This document shows positions 13,339 through 22,704 of a stretch of 27,961 nt of DNA, piece after piece (the stretch's first letter is position 1; every line of letters starts with the position of its first letter). The notes under the pieces are model-generated. The model did no database searches and was not told the DNA's origin. It saw only the letters and a list, made by a program, of their open reading frames with translations. The position numbers were made by a program, and so were the translations under genes. Source of the DNA: JBCBKZ01 sp039026975 (GTDB lineage: Bacteria; Bacteroidota; Bacteroidia; J057); the NCBI GenBank assembly GCA_039026975.1, contig JBCCLI010000030.1, positions 1-27,961 on the forward strand, given 5' to 3'.

Positions 13339-15513
13339 ATGAAAATAAGCATCAGCCAACCTGTTTCTCTTCTTCAAGAAGGTAATAGGGATTTGAATGA
13401 AGACTATATTTTCCCTTCAGGAGAGAAATCAAAAAGATCTACCCAATTATTTGTGGTGGCAGACGGCTTAGGCGGGAAAGGAAAAGGAGAGATAGCCGCT
13501 AAAATGGCTACTGATATCATCTCAGATTATATTCTTCAGCTCCCTGCTGATAATGACCTTCATCAGGAGGAGTTGAATGCTGCCCTCTTACGAGCTGAAA
13601 AGGCCCTAAGAGAATATACTACCACTAATTACGCCAGCCTGGGAATGGGGACCAGCCTATCTCTACTTTATTTGGGTCCCGGCTTAGTGACCATGGCATG
13701 GGTAGGAATCTGCCCCATCTATCACTACCATAAGGAGAGTGGAAAACTGAGTAGGGTAAATGCCCTTTCTCAAGAGGAAAAAGATGCTTCTAAGGCAGAT
13801 GAACGCATATATGGTTCTCATAATCCCGCTTCTTTCCACCTGTTCCAATTATCTTACTCTGAGGTTAGCCAGGGGGACTACTTCCTGATATGTTCTGAAG
13901 GTTTACTTGAGAAAATCTCTGAGCGGGAACTACAGGAATCCTTTGAAAAAGTTATGCCTCCGGAGAACATCATTAATGATGTAATTATAGAATTTGCGCA
14001 CAGGGAGTCCGGGAACTATGCCTGCCATATGTTCCAGGTTATTTCTGTAGGACAAAAGGACTATGTCCCTCCTAAGAAAAGTAAGTCCTCCCTGGTTCCT
14101 GCCAGTGTTCTGACTCCCACTGAAGAACAAAAGCCCGATACTACTTCCAGTCAGCCTTCTACTCAAAAGAAGACGACTGCTAAGGGCAGTGAAAAAACGA
14201 ATCAACTCATCCAATGGGGCGTCTTAGCCGTCATAGGACTGGTAGCGATTTCCTCCATTGGCGTTTTCATTTACAATAAAACGGTCTCCAAGAATACGAA
14301 ATACGGTACCTTCATAGAAATGGCAGATAAGGCCCAGGAAGTAAAGGATTTCGACAAAGCCATAGAAATGTATGACAGTGCCTTTTTTGCTACTGAAAAT
14401 CCAGAGGAAAGAGGGACTGCTTCTCAGCTGAAGGCTGATGCTATAGCGCAGCGTAAGGCTAATATGTATACGGTCAGGGAGTACCTCAGGCTGGCAGAAG
14501 CTAATATGGAAGCTGAAGACTATAAGGCTGCTGTAAGGGATTATGAGAATGCCATAGAGGTAGCTCAGACAAGAAATCCAGATAACACCCCTATTCCGCT
14601 GGAAAAGGTAGCGGAAGCTAAGATTAAATATGGACACGCTTTATTTAAGGCGGAAGATCCCCAGAAAAACTATCAAGTTATTCTGGACCTGTATCAGTCT
14701 GCCTTTAGTATGTATGAGGAAAATGAGGCCTTAACAGCCCCTAAGGAAGATTACTATGACCTCGCCGTCTTAAGGGCTAAGGAGGCGAAGGAGTTTTTAA
14801 AAGGAGAAAGGCCAGCTGAAGAGGAAGGGCTTATGGCAGAAAGAAGCCTCCCTAACCAAACGGCCACCAGAGGGCTAGAGTCTCAGACCAGGAGCACAGA
14901 TCCTAATGATAATATCGTAGGATCCCTTGATGCCTTATCTGCTGGATCGCAAGTAGAAGAGACTGGCAATAGCAATAGTAGTGAAACTACCAGCCCCGAA
15001 AAATCCCTGGCAGAAAATACCAAAGAAACTACCACAAGCAATGGAAATAAATCCTCCTCGGATTTAGGGAAAAGCAGGGGCGCTACCCAGCGCAAGTCTA
15101 CAAGAAGTACCGCCAGAACCACCATTCCTAAAGGGACTCCTGAACAGCAATACTATTTGCAGCAGGGGAAACTAGCGTATTTACAAGCTAAAAATACAGG
15201 CTCATATCAGACCTACCAAGCTAGTATCTCCAACTTAGTAGCGGCTGAAGTGGCCAGAGATGGTATGGCTTCTTATTACCTGGCCTATATGTATCATGCA
15301 GGCTTAGGGGTACCCGAAAATCCTCAGATGGCACTCAAATATGCCCAGGAATCTGCTAATAAGGGCTGGCCTAGCGGATACTATCTGTATGCACATATTC
15401 TCCTGGAGAGAAAAAATAAGGTAGATAGCACAAATGCCAAAAAAGCACTCAGTAAGGCATGCCAAAAAGGGCATACAAAATCCTGTAACAGATTAAAGCT
15501 GGCAAATAGGTAG
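13339..15513 (+). CDS. PP2C-like phosphatase domain / TM helix / TPR / Sel1-repeat protein
   Basis: A 724-aa multidomain protein. Residues ~1-240 match the PP2C fold: NRDLNED (Glu21-Asp22), VADGLGGKGKGE (Asp42-Gly43), a GTSLSLLYL strand and DYFLICSEGL. Key positions differ from active PP2C: GDSR is replaced by VGICPI, the SDG aspartate is Glu187, and the DN aspartate is Gly225 (ESGNY). Activity is therefore doubtful. A Lys/Ser/Thr linker leads to one transmembrane helix (~293-315). TPR-like helical repeats follow at ~320-480 (FDKAIEMYDSAFF, YKAAVRDYENAIE), then a Ser/Thr-rich low-complexity stretch (~490-600) and C-terminal Sel1 repeats (YYLAYMYHAGLGVPEN). The PP2C part would be cytosolic and the repeats probably periplasmic. 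dctQ starts 1 bp after its stop, so it heads a TRAP permease operon. Confidence 0.85.
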   Translation: MKISISQPVSLLQEGNRDLNEDYIFPSGEKSKRSTQLFVVADGLGGKGKGEIAAKMATDIISDYILQLPADNDLHQEELNAALLRAEKALREYTTTNYASLGMGTSLSLLYLGPGLVTMAWVGICPIYHYHKESGKLSRVNALSQEEKDASKADERIYGSHNPASFHLFQLSYSEVSQGDYFLICSEGLLEKISERELQESFEKVMPPENIINDVIIEFAHRESGNYACHMFQVISVGQKDYVPPKKSKSSLVPASVLTPTEEQKPDTTSSQPSTQKKTTAKGSEKTNQLIQWGVLAVIGLVAISSIGVFIYNKTVSKNTKYGTFIEMADKAQEVKDFDKAIEMYDSAFFATENPEERGTASQLKADAIAQRKANMYTVREYLRLAEANMEAEDYKAAVRDYENAIEVAQTRNPDNTPIPLEKVAEAKIKYGHALFKAEDPQKNYQVILDLYQSAFSMYEENEALTAPKEDYYDLAVLRAKEAKEFLKGERPAEEEGLMAERSLPNQTATRGLESQTRSTDPNDNIVGSLDALSAGSQVEETGNSNSSETTSPEKSLAENTKETTTSNGNKSSSDLGKSRGATQRKSTRSTARTTIPKGTPEQQYYLQQGKLAYLQAKNTGSYQTYQASISNLVAAEVARDGMASYYLAYMYHAGLGVPENPQMALKYAQESANKGWPSGYYLYAHILLERKNKVDSTNAKKALSKACQKGHTKSCNRLKLANR

Positions 15514-15514
15514 T

Positions 15515-16057
15515 ATGTCTTTTTTTCTTTATAAGGCTTCCAAAGCCATAGATACTATTAATGATTCAGTAGGAAAAACCGTTTCCTGGATATGTCTCTT
15601 ATTAGTTTTAATAGTCTGCCTGGATGTATTCCTGAGTAATGCCTTCAGGTATGCAAATGCTGCTTTGTTTGAGCTACAGTGGCATTTTTTCGCTATCATT
15701 TTTTTGCTGGGTGCCGGCTATACCCTGAAGGAAGATAAACATGTAAGGGTAGATGTATTCTACAGTCAGTTTTCCCCTACGGCTAAAGCCTGGATTAACT
15801 TCCTTGGTACACTCTTGCTATTGCTCCCTTTTTGTCTGGTGCTCATCCACGCGGGGGCTGCCTTCACAGAAAATGCCTGGGCTTTAAGAGAACGATCAGC
15901 TGACCCTGGTGGATTAGGAGGAAGATATCTTATAAAAGGAACCATACTACTAGGAGCTATTTTTCTTCTTTTGCAAGGGATCAGTATCTTGCTCCATTCC
16001 TTATTGATTATCACAGGGAAACACCCTACTGGTAATTCTCAGGAAATCCCGGATTAA
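15515..16057 (+). CDS. dctQ: TRAP transporter small permease (DctQ family)
   Basis: DctQ is the four-helix subunit of tripartite ATP-independent periplasmic transporters; it pairs with DctM in the inner membrane. This 180-aa protein has four hydrophobic segments. The family signatures are ELQWHFFAIIFLLGAGYTLK after helix 1, the KHVRVDVFY segment, and DPGGLGGRYLIK before the last helix. The ATG lies 1 bp after the TAG of the PP2C-like gene and the stop is 1 bp before dctM, so translation of all three is likely coupled. The charged-residue pattern and PGG segment recall DctQ proteins of mannitol/keto-acid type systems. Family call is strong. Confidence 0.92.
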   Translation: MSFFLYKASKAIDTINDSVGKTVSWICLLLVLIVCLDVFLSNAFRYANAALFELQWHFFAIIFLLGAGYTLKEDKHVRVDVFYSQFSPTAKAWINFLGTLLLLLPFCLVLIHAGAAFTENAWALRERSADPGGLGGRYLIKGTILLGAIFLLLQGISILLHSLLIITGKHPTGNSQEIPD

Positions 16058-16058
16058 T

Positions 16059-17366
16059 ATGCACACAGAATACCTACCACTTCTCCTATTTGCGGGTGTT
16101 TTTCTAACCTTACTGACTGGCTATCCAGTAGCCTTTACCCTGGGTGGCCTTTCTATTCTCACAGGACTAGCTACCGTAGGACTTGATTTTTTCTACCTGC
16201 TTCCCCTAAGGGTGTATGGAACCATGAGTAACTACATCCTTATTGCGGTCCCTCTTTTTATCTTCATGGGCATCATGCTGGAGAAGTCCGGCCTGGCAGA
16301 AAATCTATTACATACCATGTCTATGGTATTTGGTAGATACAGAGGAGGGCTAGCTATTTCAGTAATTATTGTAGGTGGTTTACTGGCTGCTTCCACGGGC
16401 ATAGTGGGGGCTACCGTTATTACCATGGGCCTTATCAGCTTGCCTATCATGTTAAAAAGGGGCTACCCACCTACCCTGGCTACGGGAACCATAGCTGCTT
16501 CCGGTACCCTGGGTCAGATCATCCCCCCCTCAGTGGTGCTGGTGCTCCTAGGGTCTGTACTGAATGTTTCTGTGGGGAAGCTATTTAAGTCTGCCTTGAT
16601 TCCGGGTTTAGTATTGGTGCTGATGTATATTTTGTATGTCAGTTTGTACGCCTTATTTAATCCCTCCAAAGTTCCCGCTATTGATCCGGCAGAAATACGG
16701 GATTTTAGAAAAAATACAAGCCTGGGGGAGCTGGTTAGAATCCTGTTTCTACCCTTACTACTCATTCTCACAGTACTGGGATCTATTTTTTTAGGGATAG
16801 CCTCTCCTACTGAAGCGGCAGCCTTGGGCGCCTTAGGCGCTACCTTACTGACTATCCTTCAGAAAAAATTCTCTATGGAGGTACTACGGGCGGTCATGCG
16901 GGAAACCACTCGCCTTACCAGCATGGTTTTTATGATACTGGTAGGCGCTACCGCCTTTTCGCTGGTTTTTAGAGGGCTTGGTGGAGACAGATTTTTAACC
17001 TCCTGGATAGAGACTGCCAATCTATCTCCTGAAATGTTTCTGCTAATGGTGATGGTCATGGTGTTTGTCGCAGGCTTCTTTATCGACTTTATAGAGATTA
17101 TATTCATTTTTGTACCTGTCATTACCCCCATTCTTTCCAGTATGGGCATAGATTTTATCTGGGTAGGTATTTTACTGGCACTAAATCTTCAGACCTCCTT
17201 CCTGTCTCCTCCTTTTGGTTTTGCCCTATTCTACCTGAAAGGCGTATCTCCACCTGAAATCCAAACGTCTCATTTATACAGAGGGATTATTCCCTTTGTG
17301 GGTATACAGCTGGTACTGTTGACCATCATCATTTTATTCCCAGAAGTCATTTACCTCTTAAAGTAA
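16059..17366 (+). CDS. dctM: TRAP transporter large permease (DctM family)
   Basis: DctM is the channel-forming subunit that moves the solute with sodium across the inner membrane. It has 435 aa with about 12 hydrophobic segments. Typical motifs are LTGYPVAFTLGG in helix 1, VPLFIFMGIMLEKSGLAE, LLAASTGIVGATVITMGLI, GTIAASGTLGQIIPPSVVLV, ASPTEAAALGALGA and the GFFIDFIEIIFIFVP segment. SPPFGFALFYLKGV closes the protein. All are complete, so the protein should be functional. It is the last gene of the plus-strand operon and converges on the first adhesin gene across 57 bp, with no clear terminator between them. The usual partner binding protein is not adjacent; a candidate is at 27217-27961. Confidence 0.94.
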   Translation: MHTEYLPLLLFAGVFLTLLTGYPVAFTLGGLSILTGLATVGLDFFYLLPLRVYGTMSNYILIAVPLFIFMGIMLEKSGLAENLLHTMSMVFGRYRGGLAISVIIVGGLLAASTGIVGATVITMGLISLPIMLKRGYPPTLATGTIAASGTLGQIIPPSVVLVLLGSVLNVSVGKLFKSALIPGLVLVLMYILYVSLYALFNPSKVPAIDPAEIRDFRKNTSLGELVRILFLPLLLILTVLGSIFLGIASPTEAAALGALGATLLTILQKKFSMEVLRAVMRETTRLTSMVFMILVGATAFSLVFRGLGGDRFLTSWIETANLSPEMFLLMVMVMVFVAGFFIDFIEIIFIFVPVITPILSSMGIDFIWVGILLALNLQTSFLSPPFGFALFYLKGVSPPEIQTSHLYRGIIPFVGIQLVLLTIIILFPEVIYLLK

Positions 17367-17423
17367 TTACGCCCGGAACCAAGTGCCGGAAATAATTCTG
17401 CATGAAGCTCGCCCCCACTATAC

Positions 17424-20400
17424 CTACCTCACAAGAGTAACTACTACTGAAGTTTCCAAGAGCTTTCCTTTTTTGAGGGATGTACCTTCTACTCTTATGA
17501 TAAACACCCCTTCTGGTACAAACGATCCATCTACCGATCCGTCCCAAGTAGCTTGCCCACTTAGTCCTTCAAAAATTAGATTTCCCCACCTGTTAAATAC
17601 TTTTAGGCTTACGATCTCTACTCCCTGGGCCTTTACGACAAACTCATCATTAATTCCATCACCATTAGGACTGAAAGCAGAAGGGGTGAAGATCCTTAGT
17701 TGGGAAACCTTCAAGGGGCTAAAGGTGGTAGTATCCGTACAGCCTAATTCATTAAAGGCAACTAACTGGGCTGTATACTCCCCTACCTGCTCATAAACAT
17801 GGGTAGGAGTAGACGCACCAGAGGTCTTTCTATCTCCAAAATCCCACATATAGCTGACTGCGTTTACACTTTGATTGGAGAAGGTAACTGCTAATTCTTC
17901 AATATCTTCTGTATTATCCACAGTAAAGGCTGCCTCTGGGAGCGGTATGATTTCCAGATAGGCCCTAGCGGTATCTGTACAGCCTTCCGCTGTACTTGTC
18001 CCTACCAGTATAGTCTGGCTCACGTCAGAACTGATGAAGATCGCATCTCCTACCTCTCCTGTACTCCACCGGATAGGATTAGGGCTGTTAGAAGAAGCGG
18101 TCAGCACGACCTCTTCCCCTGGGCAAGCTTTCACAGTATCCTGCAAGGATATTTCTGGAAGGGTGAGTACCCTTACCTGTACGCTATCTGAGGACCTACA
18201 ACCATTTTCATCTGTGCCCACTACTGAGAATATACTTGTGTTTTGTGGGCTTACTTCCAGAATAGCAGCTGTACTAAATGAAGGGGTCCAAATATAACTT
18301 ACGCCTCCTGTAACTTCTACTTGCGTAGTTTCTCCAAAACATATTTCCTGGTCTAAGCCAGCATCTATATCAGGTAAAGGATTTATCCTGATAAATAGGG
18401 AGTCCTCAGATGTGCAACCATTCAAATCTGTCACGCTAACTGTTAGCATGGAGGAGGATGCCAGGAGAATGGTAGGATTAGCAATAGATCTATCTGAAAT
18501 CTCAGGCTGATCTTCCCACATATAGGAAGTCCCTCCTGTGGCTTGTAGGCTAGCCAGGTCTCCTATACATATTTCTATGTCATCTCCTGCTTCAGCAGTA
18601 GGAGGTTCATTTACCTCCACCCTCACAGAATCTGTATCCGTACAATTATGGCTATCAGTAACCGTCAGTATATACAGGGTTTCCACTTCTGGCGTAGCTA
18701 TGGGATCAGCGATGTCAAGTACTGACAGGCTAGGATCTTGCTGCCATAGAAAGCTGTCTCCCCCTTCTCCTATAAGTTGGAGAGAATCCCCAAAGCAGAT
18801 GATAGCATCTTCTCCCGCATCAGCTAGGGGAAGTGGTCTCACCAGGACTTCTACAGAATCCAAATTTGTACAGCCATCCTGCCCTGTCCCTTCTACTATA
18901 TATACGCTGGTAGTTGTAGGGTTGACCCTCGGATTGGGGATGTTAGTATCTACTAAGCCCGGATGGGCAAACCAAGTGTAGGTTTCAGCTCCGCTAGCTG
19001 CTAGCTGTGTTTCCTCTCCTAAACAAATGGCTTGATCTGTTCCTGCATTTACCTCTGGAAGGGTGAGAACCGTAAGAAGTACAGAGTCTTTACTGGTGCA
19101 CCCATTTACGTCTGTAATTACCACCCAGGCGTAGGAAGTTTCATTTACCGTGATCTCAGGGGTTTGGATACTGGGATCAGATAAGGTATTTTCGGATGAA
19201 CTGGTCCATTCATGAGAAAAACCTTCACTAGCTGATAAGGTGATCCTATCTCCTAAACAGACCATGCTATCCAGTCCAGCATCTGCCGGAATTTTGTCTA
19301 TAGCAAAGGTGAAGTATTGGGCTGGACCAAAGTCAAAGGAGGCGTTAAGCAACCCTTCTGGATAGTCAGTCAACTGGACAAATGTTTCATCCCCATTACT
19401 GAAGTCTTCATCATTACTTACCACCAAGTATGACACCGCTAAGGTATTAGGAATAGCCAGCTTTAGAACACCCACTTCTGCCAAAGGCTCAGTAATCAGC
19501 CAAGTACGTTCCATAGCCAAACAACCTACAGTATCGTTTCCTGCAATGGACCTGCTCAGGTCTGTAGCCCCTCCATCATGCCCCCATATGGAATAAGATA
19601 AATCAGCCTCAAATTCATTCGGGTTTAGCGAATTTAGGGAGAAAATATCTCCTAAGCCTACGTGTAAAATGGCGGTTCCATTCCGATTTTTAGATTGCTT
19701 ATGATTCAGGTCTGCACACTTATCCTTTCCTATCCCAGCTACATCATTTCCATATGGGCTACCCACTTCAAATAGTTGACTCTCATTAGATGCTAGTAAT
19801 GAGTGGGGGAGTGAAAACCCATACTTTAATCCAAGATAAGTTTGGGTCATTTCCCGCTGTATCTGATTTTGAGCATATGGATAGATGATGATCTCTGCCA
19901 AATTTCCATTATGGAAAGCTTCAGGTACATCAGCAGCTGAGAGTTGTCCGCCTATGCTTAGGGGTGTATTAATCCAGTTTAAGGTTTGAGGCGTGCTCTG
20001 GCCATTAAGTACTCCATTAAGATACGCCTCAGCCTCATCTCCTGCCCTAATAGCGCCCACTATACTTAACTCATTCCCTATAGCCTGCTCATAGATGACT
20101 GGATGATCATTATCTCCGAGCAAGGCTTTAGAGGTTCCTAATGCTATTTGAGTACTATCTGCATTACCTTGTGAGAATATAATCCCGTCATTGGCAGCCT
20201 GAAATACAGCAAACATGGAGATTTCATCTCGTTTTCTCAACAAAGAGCTATTCAACAATACTGTCTCTAAAATGGTATTCCCATCCAGTGCTACTGTCTG
20301 ATAGAAATTCTCTACCTGGTCTAAAGGAGGCGGGTTATCCGGGTCTCTGAAGTTAAAGGGGATTCCTCTCAGGGTTTGGTTTCCACTTGAATCACGCCAA

Positions 20401-22139
20401 CTCAGAAGTGTATTATTCAGTATCTCCATGGACTCAGGCTTAACCCATACAGAAGACGTTTTGGAAGGGCATCCCAATGCTAAAGTATCTGGACATTCAT
20501 AACTGATAGTAGCTGACAGCTTGCTTTCTCCGCATCCTATCAATAATCCTTTTACCGCATACTCCCCGCCTCCATAAGGGCCGGTAAACAAGGATCCTGT
20601 AGTCTCTTCCAGGAGAAACTCCTCATCCTTATACCATAAATATTTATCATAGGTGCCTCCAATAACCACCAGATTTTTTCCCTCTAAACAATCCTTTTCC
20701 GGGGTAGGGTTTCCCACATTTAGCTCTGTCAAAAAGGGAGCATCAGTAGGAAATCCTGCATAGTAGCCCGCCCATCCCCTGGTTCCAGACTGCCCAAACA
20801 CACCTACCTGTAGAGCGCCACTAGAAGTAACCCTTACATTCCCCACTAACCCATCTATTCTATAGGTAGAAAAAAGAACTCTCCCAGGTACCACGGTAGG
20901 GTCAGGAATAGCTACTAAGCCGTTATCATCCTCTACCTCCACCACAGCACCTGTAGCCGTGACAATTATAATCCCTCCTACAAAATTTATCTCCCCTATC
21001 TGATCAGCTGAAGCTATATTATCTACCTCCCTGGGCTGGAAACAATTAATAGGAGGGACAAAGTTCATCCCAAGATTTACATTTCTATTTGTAGAAGATA
21101 GCATTTGGTACACATAGGAAGGCTTGGAGGTTCTTATAAACATGTTTCCTCTGGCTCCTCCGTAATTCTCCGCTGGAATAACGAAGTAATCTCCAGCGTC
21201 TATGGTAGCTATAGGGATAGGATTCCCATTTATAAATATTCTCGTCCTATTGTGGTGGGCTACTACTATAGGGGTCTCCTGCATAGGCCCTCCATTTCCC
21301 CTGACTACGATGTACTCGGTTCCAACCCATTCATAAGGAACAGGCTGGTCTATCCCCATATCCTGCCCATCACCTAAGGTCGGGGCTCCCAGTATAGACC
21401 CACAACTTAGCACGATGGGCTTACCATTTGTAGATTCTACTAAGGCCCCTAAAAGAGCATTAGCACTTTCCAGCGAGGTATTGGGATTACCCATATTTAC
21501 CCCCACCAAATAAGATTCTCCCCTATTTAAGGTAGCTAACAGTTCATCATCTTCCGCTCCATTAGCAAATATAGTTTCAGGAGGAAAATCACTTACACGG
21601 ATCTCAGTCCCATTCTCAAGGGCAAGAATCCCTACATAAGATGATCTAGATCTGGCAGGTACTGAATCATCCTGCTCTAGTATTTTACCGGTCCTAAAAG
21701 TAGTACCAGCCCCTATAGTTCCTTTAGCGGTCAAGGATCCTGATTGGCTAGGCTGCATCATCCTTAGGTTTGCGTAAAAAGGGACAGCAGCCTTTAAGCA
21801 GTAGCCCCTTCCTTGCAGTGGTCTGTTGAGGTTTCCTACTAAGGCAGTAGCGATTCTGGTTTCCCCTCCTCCAATATCATACCTGGCAGGGTTAGCTTTA
21901 GAAATGATCACTTCATCTATTACATTCCCGCAAGCACCATCCATGATGCTTACTGTAACAGGATTAACACTAGGGGTAGACAGGTAAATATACTGTTCAG
22001 CTAAATGCGAGATGTTACTTGTATAAACTGGAGGAATCCAGTGCTGGACGTCTAGTTGAGCGTAAGCGTTTCTAAGAAGTATCTGAAAAAGAGTAAGGGT
22101 AAAAATAACAAGCCTTATTTTTATCGTTCCAAATTGCAT
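17424..22139 (-). CDS. Giant T9SS-secreted adhesin-like protein: IgGFc-binding-like, LamG-like, six Ig-like repeats, PKD, type B sorting domain
   Basis: The frame is open to a TTG at 22157, but the ATG at 22139 has AGGAAAG just upstream and opens a good signal peptide ending AYA/Q, giving 1571 aa. Approximate positions, numbered from the TTG: IgGFc-binding-like domain ~40-470 (QHWIPPVY, GMNFVPPINCFQPRE); an Ig-like segment; LamG-like ~570-780 ending YLGLKYGFSLP; a GIGKDKCADLNHKQSKNRNG module ~805-950; six Ig-like repeats ~957-1405 of about 75-80 residues, each with a Cys near its start (AGTDQAICLGE type); PKD ~1405-1487 (YMWDFGDRKTSG). The C-terminal type B sorting domain (~1489-1577; PSAFSPNGDGINDEF, VFNRWGNLIFEG) directs export by the type IX system. 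Probably a surface adhesin. The binding partner is unknown; IgG binding itself is not implied. Confidence 0.88.
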   Translation of the reverse strand: MQFGTIKIRLVIFTLTLFQILLRNAYAQLDVQHWIPPVYTSNISHLAEQYIYLSTPSVNPVTVSIMDGACGNVIDEVIISKANPARYDIGGGETRIATALVGNLNRPLQGRGYCLKAAVPFYANLRMMQPSQSGSLTAKGTIGAGTTFRTGKILEQDDSVPARSRSSYVGILALENGTEIRVSDFPPETIFANGAEDDELLATLNRGESYLVGVNMGNPNTSLESANALLGALVESTNGKPIVLSCGSILGAPTLGDGQDMGIDQPVPYEWVGTEYIVVRGNGGPMQETPIVVAHHNRTRIFINGNPIPIATIDAGDYFVIPAENYGGARGNMFIRTSKPSYVYQMLSSTNRNVNLGMNFVPPINCFQPREVDNIASADQIGEINFVGGIIIVTATGAVVEVEDDNGLVAIPDPTVVPGRVLFSTYRIDGLVGNVRVTSSGALQVGVFGQSGTRGWAGYYAGFPTDAPFLTELNVGNPTPEKDCLEGKNLVVIGGTYDKYLWYKDEEFLLEETTGSLFTGPYGGGEYAVKGLLIGCGESKLSATISYECPDTLALGCPSKTSSVWVKPESMEILNNTLLSWRDSSGNQTLRGIPFNFRDPDNPPPLDQVENFYQTVALDGNTILETVLLNSSLLRKRDEISMFAVFQAANDGIIFSQGNADSTQIALGTSKALLGDNDHPVIYEQAIGNELSIVGAIRAGDEAEAYLNGVLNGQSTPQTLNWINTPLSIGGQLSAADVPEAFHNGNLAEIIIYPYAQNQIQREMTQTYLGLKYGFSLPHSLLASNESQLFEVGSPYGNDVAGIGKDKCADLNHKQSKNRNGTAILHVGLGDIFSLNSLNPNEFEADLSYSIWGHDGGATDLSRSIAGNDTVGCLAMERTWLITEPLAEVGVLKLAIPNTLAVSYLVVSNDEDFSNGDETFVQLTDYPEGLLNASFDFGPAQYFTFAIDKIPADAGLDSMVCLGDRITLSASEGFSHEWTSSSENTLSDPSIQTPEITVNETSYAWVVITDVNGCTSKDSVLLTVLTLPEVNAGTDQAICLGEETQLAASGAETYTWFAHPGLVDTNIPNPRVNPTTTSVYIVEGTGQDGCTNLDSVEVLVRPLPLADAGEDAIICFGDSLQLIGEGGDSFLWQQDPSLSVLDIADPIATPEVETLYILTVTDSHNCTDTDSVRVEVNEPPTAEAGDDIEICIGDLASLQATGGTSYMWEDQPEISDRSIANPTILLASSSMLTVSVTDLNGCTSEDSLFIRINPLPDIDAGLDQEICFGETTQVEVTGGVSYIWTPSFSTAAILEVSPQNTSIFSVVGTDENGCRSSDSVQVRVLTLPEISLQDTVKACPGEEVVLTASSNSPNPIRWSTGEVGDAIFISSDVSQTILVGTSTAEGCTDTARAYLEIIPLPEAAFTVDNTEDIEELAVTFSNQSVNAVSYMWDFGDRKTSGASTPTHVYEQVGEYTAQLVAFNELGCTDTTTFSPLKVSQLRIFTPSAFSPNGDGINDEFVVKAQGVEIVSLKVFNRWGNLIFEGLSGQATWDGSVDGSFVPEGVFIIRVEGTSLKKGKLLETSVVVTLVR
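17942..19286 (-). repeat. Six tandem Ig-like repeats in the larger adhesin
   Basis: Repeat starts are marked by AGLDSMVCLGD, AGTDQAICLGE, AGEDAIICFGD, AGDDIEICIGD, AGLDQEICFGE and the divergent LQDTVKACPGE, spaced about 75-80 residues. Most units end in a D.NGC(T)..DSV pattern. They are related in protein sequence but clearly diverged, so they are old duplications rather than a recent slippage array. Confidence 0.8.
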
Positions 22140-22199
22140 ATGACTTTCCTGTTCCAAAGCGTGCTCTTGGGAAGGAATCGAAGAAAAATTTACGGATTA

Positions 22200-22207
22200 C
22201 AAATATG
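22200..22207 (-). promoter_or_regulatory. CATATTTG -7-like box upstream of the larger adhesin
   Basis: On the minus strand CATATTTG differs by one base from TAnnTTTG and lies about 60 nt before the ATG at 22139. The identical octamer precedes the paralogous gene. No good -33 TTG at the usual spacing was found. Confidence 0.3.
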
Positions 22208-22492
22208 TATTGGCTGATAATTACCCCTGGTACAAGAAAGCATAATCAAGCTGATTTCTCTTCCCTGTATCTAATTAGGCTGCAATATATATAATTTAAC
22301 TAACCATTCAATTAAATTACGATCAGTTCTATTTTTTCCTGTTTAAATAGTCTGATTTTAGGTCAGAAAGTCCTTTTCAAGAGATGAAACAGGCTATTTC
22401 CTTTTCTACTAAGAGAAATCATCAGGAGATAGACGAGGCTTCTTATTGATCTTGTTTATGCCTTTAACTATCTTCTTTATCGCACTATCTTG

Positions 22493-22526
22493 TATCTCTT
22501 ATTCTCTATAGAGATAGCCAGAGATA
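22493..22526. promoter_or_regulatory. AGAGATA cluster with a 12-bp palindrome
   Basis: AGAGATA occurs at 22510-22516 and 22520-22526, exactly 10 bp apart, and inverted (TATCTCT) at 22493-22499. TCTCTATAGAGA (22503-22514) is a perfect palindrome. One-helical-turn spacing suggests a protein-binding site. It is about 360 nt upstream of the larger adhesin start, so its target is uncertain. Confidence 0.35.
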
Positions 22527-22621
22527 TACCAATAAAATGACAGTATTCCTCACCTGCCCATCCTATGATTTTCCGTCTTAGTTTTTTGATAATAAAAGGG
22601 AAGAAAAGTGTTACCTATCAA

Positions 22622-22665
22622 AAAATCTCCTAATTCCAGGGTAAAACCTGAGGCTAGGAGATTTT
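22622..22665 (-). terminator. Nested-hairpin terminator of the 1340-aa adhesin gene
   Basis: An 11-bp perfect stem (AAAATCTCCTA / TAGGAGATTTT) encloses a second small stem (CAGG/CCTG). On the minus strand it lies about 40 nt past the stop and runs into six T residues. Confidence 0.8.
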
Positions 22666-22704
22666 CTGATTACTTATGATGTCTATTTAAGTCGGCCTGG
22701 CTTC

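Larger units (their letters stand above)
22140..22704. other. Intergenic region between the two adhesin genes
   Basis: I see no gene here. It holds the leader of the downstream adhesin (a CATATTTG -7-like box on the minus strand at 22200-22207), an AGAGATA motif cluster at 22493-22526, and the terminator of the upstream adhesin at 22622-22665. Confidence 0.6.

Noticed and set aside
14224..15125. Minus-strand frames inside the PP2C/TPR gene
   Set aside because: Leu/Ser/Val-rich shadows of the repeat and low-complexity regions; the sense protein has clear domains.
17367..17423. Possible terminator between convergent dctM and the larger adhesin
   Set aside because: Only short GC-rich bits (CCGG repeats) are present; no stem with a T-run could be drawn.
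21105..21377. 90-codon plus-strand frame rich in Tyr, Ser and Gly
   Set aside because: Antisense to the conserved IgGFc-binding-like domain; a similar shadow occurs in the paralogue at 25696-25983 because the sense proteins are alike.
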